Positions 5,379 to 9,117 of a stretch of 9,117 bases of DNA are shown here, in pieces. The notes under the pieces were generated by a model. That model searched no databases. It was not told the origin of the DNA and saw only the letters and a list, made by a program, of their open reading frames with translations. The stretch spans positions 1-9,117 of the forward strand of contig JAEYYP010000013.1 of assembly GCA_023428425.1 (NCBI GenBank), given 5' to 3'. Positions within the stretch are counted from its first letter, which is position 1; the number at the start of each line of letters is the position of its first letter. The stretch comes from Pseudomonadota bacterium. Its GTDB lineage: Bacteria; Pseudomonadota; Alphaproteobacteria; Rhizobiales; Devosiaceae. The translations under genes and the position numbers were made by a program.

Positions 5379-6923
5379 ATGGCGCTTCTTGAAGCAATCG
5401 GGATCGGCAAGACCTATCCCGGCGGGGTGGTGGCAAATGACGGGGTGAACCTCGTCATCCAGCCGGGCGAGGTTCACGCCGTGGTCGGCGAGAACGGCGC
5501 GGGCAAGTCCACGCTGATGAAAATTCTCTTCGGGCTGGAGCAGCCCAATGCCGGCACCCTGCTGCTCGACGGCAAGCAGGTAGCATTTCCCGGCCCGCGC
5601 GACGCGATCGAAGCGGGCATCGGCATGGTGTTCCAGCACTTCTCGCTGGTGCCGAGCTTCACCGTCTACGAGAACGTGGTGATGGGTTCGGAGCCCCGCT
5701 CCGGCATCCGCTTCGACCGCCGGACGGCGATTGCCGAGGTGCAGGCGCTGTCCGACAAGTTTCGCCTGAAGGTCGATCCGCTGCCGCCGGTGCGCAGCCT
5801 GCCGGTCGGCCAGCAGCAGCGCGTCGAGATCCTGAAGTCGCTCTACCGCAACGCCCGCATCCTGATCCTCGACGAGCCGACCGCAGTGCTCGCCCCGCAG
5901 GAGGTGCAGGAGCTGTTCGTCGCCATCCGCTCGCTGGTGGCGCAGGGCAAGACGGTCATCTTCATCGCCCACAAGCTGCCCGAGGTGCTGGAGATTTCCG
6001 ACACCATCACGGTGATGCGCCAGGGAAAGACGGTGGGTCAGGTGAAGACCTCCGAGGTCACCGAGCAGAGCCTTGCCGCCATGATGGTGGGGCGCGAGGT
6101 TAGCCTTCGGGTCGACCGCAAGCCGACCGACCAATCCGAACGCGTCGCCTCGGTGACGGGCCTCCGCGTCGTCAATGCCCGCGGCACCGAGGTGGTGGCG
6201 GGGCTCGACCTCAACGTCCATGCCGGCGAGATCGTCGGGCTGGTGGGCGTCGAGGGCAACGGCCAGGCCGAGACGCTCGAGGCCATCGCCGGGCTGCGCT
6301 CGATCGCGGCGGGCGACATCCGTATCGCCGATCGGGACGCCGCTGGCCTGAGCGTGCTGGAACGGCGTGGCCTCGGGCTCGCCTCTATCCCGGAGGATCG
6401 CATCGCCGAGGGGCTCGCCACCGGCGCCACGGTGGCCGAGAACCTGGTGGCGACACGGCTGAACGACACGCGCTACGTGCGAAATGGGCTGCTCGACCTC
6501 AAGGCGATCAAGGCCAATGCCGTGAAGCTGATCGAGCAGTTCTCGATCCGCGTCGGCGGCCCCGGCTACGGCGTCGGCACGCTCTCGGGCGGCAACATGC
6601 AGAAGGTCGTGGTGGCGCGCGAACTGGCGGAGCACCCCCGGCTGCTGCTGGTGAACCAGCCGACGCGCGGCGTCGACCTGGGCGCCACGCAGTTCATCTG
6701 GCGCACCATTACCGATGCCCGCGACGCCGGCGCTGCGGTGCTGCTGAGCTCGGCCGACCTCAGCGAATTGCTGGCGCTCAGCGACAGGCTCGTGGTGCTC
6801 TATCGCGGCAAGATCGTCGCCGCCTTCGTCAACTCCCCCGACCTCACGGCGGAAACTCTGGGCACCTACATGCTCGGCCTTTCCACCCAGTCCGCGGCTG
6901 AAATGCAGGTGGCCCTCCGATGA
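5379..6923 (+). CDS. Nucleoside ABC importer ATPase, two nucleotide-binding domains
   Basis: A 514-residue cytoplasmic ATPase that powers the importer, of the NupO (YufO)/NupA and sugar RbsA-like type with two ABC domains in one chain. The first domain is complete: Walker A GENGAGKST (37-45), Q-loop Q86, signature LPVGQQQR (141-148; PVGQQQ in place of SGGQ, common in this family), Walker B LILDEP (162-167, E166) and switch H198. The second domain has a degenerate Walker A, GVEGNGQAE (290-298), without the Lys-Ser/Thr pair, a canonical LSGGNMQK signature (402-409) and VNQPTRGVD (425-433) in the Walker B region; this asymmetry is normal for the group. The ATG at 5379 was chosen. An in-frame TTG at 5364, preceded by AGGA (5356-5359), would add five residues and cannot be excluded. 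It overlaps the next gene by ATGA. Confidence 0.95.
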   Translation: MALLEAIGIGKTYPGGVVANDGVNLVIQPGEVHAVVGENGAGKSTLMKILFGLEQPNAGTLLLDGKQVAFPGPRDAIEAGIGMVFQHFSLVPSFTVYENVVMGSEPRSGIRFDRRTAIAEVQALSDKFRLKVDPLPPVRSLPVGQQQRVEILKSLYRNARILILDEPTAVLAPQEVQELFVAIRSLVAQGKTVIFIAHKLPEVLEISDTITVMRQGKTVGQVKTSEVTEQSLAAMMVGREVSLRVDRKPTDQSERVASVTGLRVVNARGTEVVAGLDLNVHAGEIVGLVGVEGNGQAETLEAIAGLRSIAAGDIRIADRDAAGLSVLERRGLGLASIPEDRIAEGLATGATVAENLVATRLNDTRYVRNGLLDLKAIKANAVKLIEQFSIRVGGPGYGVGTLSGGNMQKVVVARELAEHPRLLLVNQPTRGVDLGATQFIWRTITDARDAGAAVLLSSADLSELLALSDRLVVLYRGKIVAAFVNSPDLTAETLGTYMLGLSTQSAAEMQVALR

Positions 6924-8047
6924 GCAATGTCCCCACCATCGACCGCACCTCGCGCTGGAACGCTGTCCGAACCGAGGTCGGGCGGGCCGTCGGTGCGCTG
7001 CTGATCGCGCTCGGCGTCGCCTTCGTCGTCGTGTTGCTGACCTCGAAGGCGCCGTTCGAGGCGCTGAACGTGCTGTTGACCCAGATCCCGCAGAAGCCGC
7101 GCACCATCGGGTTGTGGCTCGACGATGCGGCCAAGCTCACCATCACTGGGCTCGCCTTCTCGCTGGTGTTCCAGGCCCGGCAGTTCTCGATGGGCGTGCA
7201 GGGGCAGGTCTATGTCGGCGCCATCGCCGCGACCTATGTGGCGCTGTCGCCGCTCGGGGCGACATGGGCCGGCATTCCGCTCGGCATGGCCGCCGCCATG
7301 CTGGCCGGTGCCGTCTGGGGCTTCATCCCCGGCATCGCCAAGGCCAAGCTCGGCGCCAACGAGATCGTCTCGTCGCTAATGCTGAACTACATCGCGATCG
7401 AGCTCTGCAACTACCTGGTGCGGGCCCAGTTGCCCAAGCCGGCCGTCGGCGTGCTGACCACCAACGACTTCCCCGACACCGCCGTGATCCCGCAGCTGAT
7501 CAAGTTCGACGGCTTCAGCATCACCCGGCTCGACTACGGCTTCGTCTTTGCGCTGCTGGCGGTGGCGGTGGTGTGGTTCGCCCTCTACCGCACCAGCTGG
7601 GGGCTGAAGCTCCGGCTCGTCGGCCACAACCCGCGCTTTGCCGAGTATTCCGGCATCAAGGCGACGTTCATCATGGTCTCGGCCATGACGGCGGCGGGAG
7701 CGCTGGGCGGCCTGCTCGGCTCGATGTTCGTGCAGGGCCAGGGCTGGGGCAAGCTGACGGTGCTGTTCGAGGGCAACCTCGCGTTCGAAGGCATCCTCGT
7801 CGCCATCGTGGCGCGCAGCCGGCCGCTCGCGGTGCCCATCGTGGCGCTGTTCTACGGCTACCTGCGGCAGGGCGCGCAGCTGATGAACATCCGCACTGAC
7901 GTGCCGGCCGAAGTGATCGGCGTGGTCACCGCGATCATCATCCTGCTGGTCTCGTCGAGTTTCTCGGTCAACTTCATCAAGCGCCTGCTGAAGCGCGGGG
8001 CCTCGCCCGCCACCAGTGCAGTGCCGGCCGGGAGCGCCGCCAAATGA
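6920..8047 (+). CDS. Nucleoside ABC importer permease, first subunit (NupP/NupB-like)
   Basis: A 375-residue inner-membrane permease of the BPD_transp_2 family (PF02653). One transmembrane segment lies at about 24-41, then a hydrophilic loop, then a run of hydrophobic segments to about residue 350, ending in a basic, Ala/Ser-rich cytoplasmic tail. Family motifs are FSMGVQGQVYVGA (89-101, the FNIGxEGQ-like loop), LGANEIVSSLMLNYIA (144-159) and WGLKLRLVGHNPRFAEYSGI (227-246), the EAA-like coupling loop that contacts the ATPase. The ATG overlaps the ATPase stop as ATGA, so translation is coupled. It is expected to form a heterodimer with the next gene's product as the membrane channel. Confidence 0.94.
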   Translation: MSNVPTIDRTSRWNAVRTEVGRAVGALLIALGVAFVVVLLTSKAPFEALNVLLTQIPQKPRTIGLWLDDAAKLTITGLAFSLVFQARQFSMGVQGQVYVGAIAATYVALSPLGATWAGIPLGMAAAMLAGAVWGFIPGIAKAKLGANEIVSSLMLNYIAIELCNYLVRAQLPKPAVGVLTTNDFPDTAVIPQLIKFDGFSITRLDYGFVFALLAVAVVWFALYRTSWGLKLRLVGHNPRFAEYSGIKATFIMVSAMTAAGALGGLLGSMFVQGQGWGKLTVLFEGNLAFEGILVAIVARSRPLAVPIVALFYGYLRQGAQLMNIRTDVPAEVIGVVTAIIILLVSSSFSVNFIKRLLKRGASPATSAVPAGSAAK

Positions 8048-8988
8048 TGGATCTCTTCCTCACCGTCTTCTCGGCGGCCTTCTTCGTCACCATCATCCGC
8101 ATGGCGACGCCATTGCTGCTCGCCACCATGGGCGGCCTCGTCGCCGACCTGTCGGGAGCCCTCAACGTGGCGCTCGAGGGCATGATGCTGGTGGGTTGCC
8201 TCACCGCCGTGCTCGCGTCGGTCTATGCCCCCTGGTACGTCGCCGTGATGGCCGGCATGACCGCCAGTGCCTTCCTCGGGCTGCTGATGGCCTTCTTCGC
8301 CTACCGCATGAAGGCCGACATCATCCTCGTCGGCTTCGCCATCAACATCCTCGCGGCCGGCGGCACGGTGTTCGCCCTCTCGATGGCGACAGGCGGCGAC
8401 AAGGGTACGTCGATCAACCTGCCGTCCAAGGCCGTGCCAGCGGTCGACCTGAGTTTCCTCAGCCAGATCCCGGTGGTCGGCCCGACGCTGACGGCGTTCC
8501 TGTCGGGCCATTCGGTGCTGAGCTGGATCGCCGCCTTCGTGGTGTTCGCGGTGTGGTATTTCCTCTATCGCACGCCCTGGGGCCTGTGGCTGCGCGGCGT
8601 CGGCGAATATCCCGCGGCGCCCGAGGCGGCCGGCATCCCGGTGATGAAGATCCGCACCTGGAGCCTTGTCGTCTCCGGAGCGCTGGCCGGCATGGGCGGT
8701 GCGCAGCTCGCCATGTTCAACTACGTCGGCTTCACCCGCGACATGACGGCGGGGCGCGGCTTCATCGCGCTGGGCGCGGTGCTGCTGGGCGCCCGCCACC
8801 CGGTCGGCGCCCTGCTGGCGGCGCTGCTGTTCGGCACGTTCGAGGCGCTGGCCGTGGTGATGCCCGGCCTGTTCAAGGACGCACCGGCCGAACTGATCCG
8901 CTCGATCCCGTTCGTCGTGACCATCGCGGCGCTCGTGCTGTTCTCGATCCGCGCGCAACGGGCGCTGGCCCTGCGGGGGGCGAAGTAG
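8044..8988 (+). CDS. Nucleoside ABC importer permease, second subunit (NupQ/NupC-like)
   Basis: A 314-residue multi-spanning inner-membrane protein of the same permease family (PF02653), shorter than its partner because it lacks the long N-terminal segment and loop. Signatures are LSGALNVALEGMMLVG (36-51), WGLWLRGVGEYPAAPEAAGI (179-198, coupling loop) and MTAGRGFIALGAVLLG (234-249), all typical of the second permease of BMP-type nucleoside importers. The ATG at 8044 overlaps the preceding stop as ATGA; a second in-frame ATG at 8047 is equally possible and changes one residue. It is the last gene of the operon, followed by a hairpin and a convergent gene. Confidence 0.94.
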   Translation: MMDLFLTVFSAAFFVTIIRMATPLLLATMGGLVADLSGALNVALEGMMLVGCLTAVLASVYAPWYVAVMAGMTASAFLGLLMAFFAYRMKADIILVGFAINILAAGGTVFALSMATGGDKGTSINLPSKAVPAVDLSFLSQIPVVGPTLTAFLSGHSVLSWIAAFVVFAVWYFLYRTPWGLWLRGVGEYPAAPEAAGIPVMKIRTWSLVVSGALAGMGGAQLAMFNYVGFTRDMTAGRGFIALGAVLLGARHPVGALLAALLFGTFEALAVVMPGLFKDAPAELIRSIPFVVTIAALVLFSIRAQRALALRGAK

Positions 8989-8993
8989 GCAAG

Positions 8994-9014
8994 GTAGCCC
9001 GATCTGTCGGCTAC
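8994..9014. terminator. Possible bidirectional terminator between convergent genes
   Basis: GTAGCC (8994-8999) pairs with GGCTAC (9009-9014). With a bulged C at 9000, two more pairs (9001-9002 with 9007-9008) close a TCTG loop. It sits six bases after the permease stop and includes the stop codon of the minus-strand gene. There is no T run on either side, so termination strength is doubtful, but the position between convergent genes is apt. Confidence 0.35.
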
Positions 9015-9117
9015 GAGTGCACGCCCGCATCGACGGCGTCGATGTAGGTCGCCAGCTCATCGGCTCGACCCGACCTCACCAACTGCGACGCTGTCTGCCC
9101 GGAAAAGCCGGGCAGCG
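9011..9117 (-). CDS. 3' end of an unidentified gene, possibly Xre/MbcA/ParS-type antitoxin-like
   Basis: Only the last 34 codons and the TAG (9013-9011) are in the window; the start lies beyond base 9117. The visible peptide begins LPGFSGQTASQLVRSGRADE and ends YIDAVDAGVHS, a well-formed helix-loop-helix-like tail with coding-like third positions. The G-x-T-x-x-x-L-V-x-x-G-R-x-x-E pattern resembles the C-terminal part of the toxin-binding domain of Xre/MbcA/ParS antitoxins; that is pattern memory on a short fragment and may be wrong. It converges on the transporter operon with a gap of 22 bases and is probably unrelated to nucleoside use. Confidence 0.5.
   Translation of the reverse strand, partial: LPGFSGQTASQLVRSGRADELATYIDAVDAGVHS

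Noticed and set aside
6246..6275. Missing Walker A Lys-Ser/Thr in the second ATPase domain.
   Set aside because: A degenerate second site is normal for this double-domain importer ATPase group, so it is not a sign of decay or novelty.
2420..9060. Several long open frames on the minus strand opposite the operon (for example 2420-3757, 3093-4403, 5316-6635 and 7858-9060).
   Set aside because: They are antisense to well-supported genes, are low-complexity Arg/His/Ala-rich without family motifs, and arise from GC-rich third positions leaving few stops.
1..9117. Search by eye for tRNA, rRNA, CRISPR arrays, insertion sequences and frameshifted genes.
   Set aside because: None seen; genes are intact and tightly packed, with no transposase motifs, direct repeat arrays or cloverleaf-like sequences.

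Overview
The window looks like chromosomal DNA of a high-GC alphaproteobacterium, most likely a Hyphomicrobiales (rhizobial/Devosia-like) member. That rests on the strong G/C third-position bias, the general look of the proteins and a dispersed-repeat-like palindrome at the left edge; species cannot be read from this. It holds eight supported protein genes, seven complete and one partial, with little spare DNA.

Layout. Bases 1-83 carry a palindromic, REP-like intergenic repeat. On the minus strand follow a creatininase-family amidohydrolase (107-841) and a long, E. coli-type cytidine deaminase (841-1794). The deaminase is upstream, and the two genes share the bases TGATG. A 97-base divergent control region (1795-1891) contains a perfect 14-bp palindrome typical of LacI-family operators, between candidate promoters for both directions. 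On the plus strand follow a tight six-gene cluster: an MtaD/guanine-deaminase-like amidohydrolase (1892-3250), an inosine-uridine-type nucleoside hydrolase (3252-4196), a BMP-family periplasmic binding protein (4227-5276), a strong hairpin (5285-5310), a double-domain ABC ATPase (5379-6923) and two inner-membrane permeases (6920-8047, 8044-8988). The last three genes overlap by ATGA. At the right edge, converging on the operon, is the 3' end of an unrelated minus-strand gene (9011-9117), with a possible bidirectional terminator between.

How it works together (inference). The BMP protein, ATPase and two permeases form a nucleoside ABC importer of the NupNOPQ / BmpA-NupABC / RnsBACD type. Imported nucleosides would be deaminated (cytidine deaminase for cytidine; the amidohydrolase perhaps for a purine nucleoside or base) and cleaved to base plus ribose by the nucleoside hydrolase. 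The creatininase-family enzyme may open or deacylate a cyclic or amide product. The shared operator suggests one sugar- or nucleoside-sensing LacI-type regulator controls both arms; that regulator is not in the window. The architecture is a recognisable nucleoside-scavenging locus. The less ordinary points are the creatininase-family partner coupled to cdd, the loss of the usual catalytic Glu in the amidohydrolase, and the loss of the usual active-site His in the nucleoside hydrolase.
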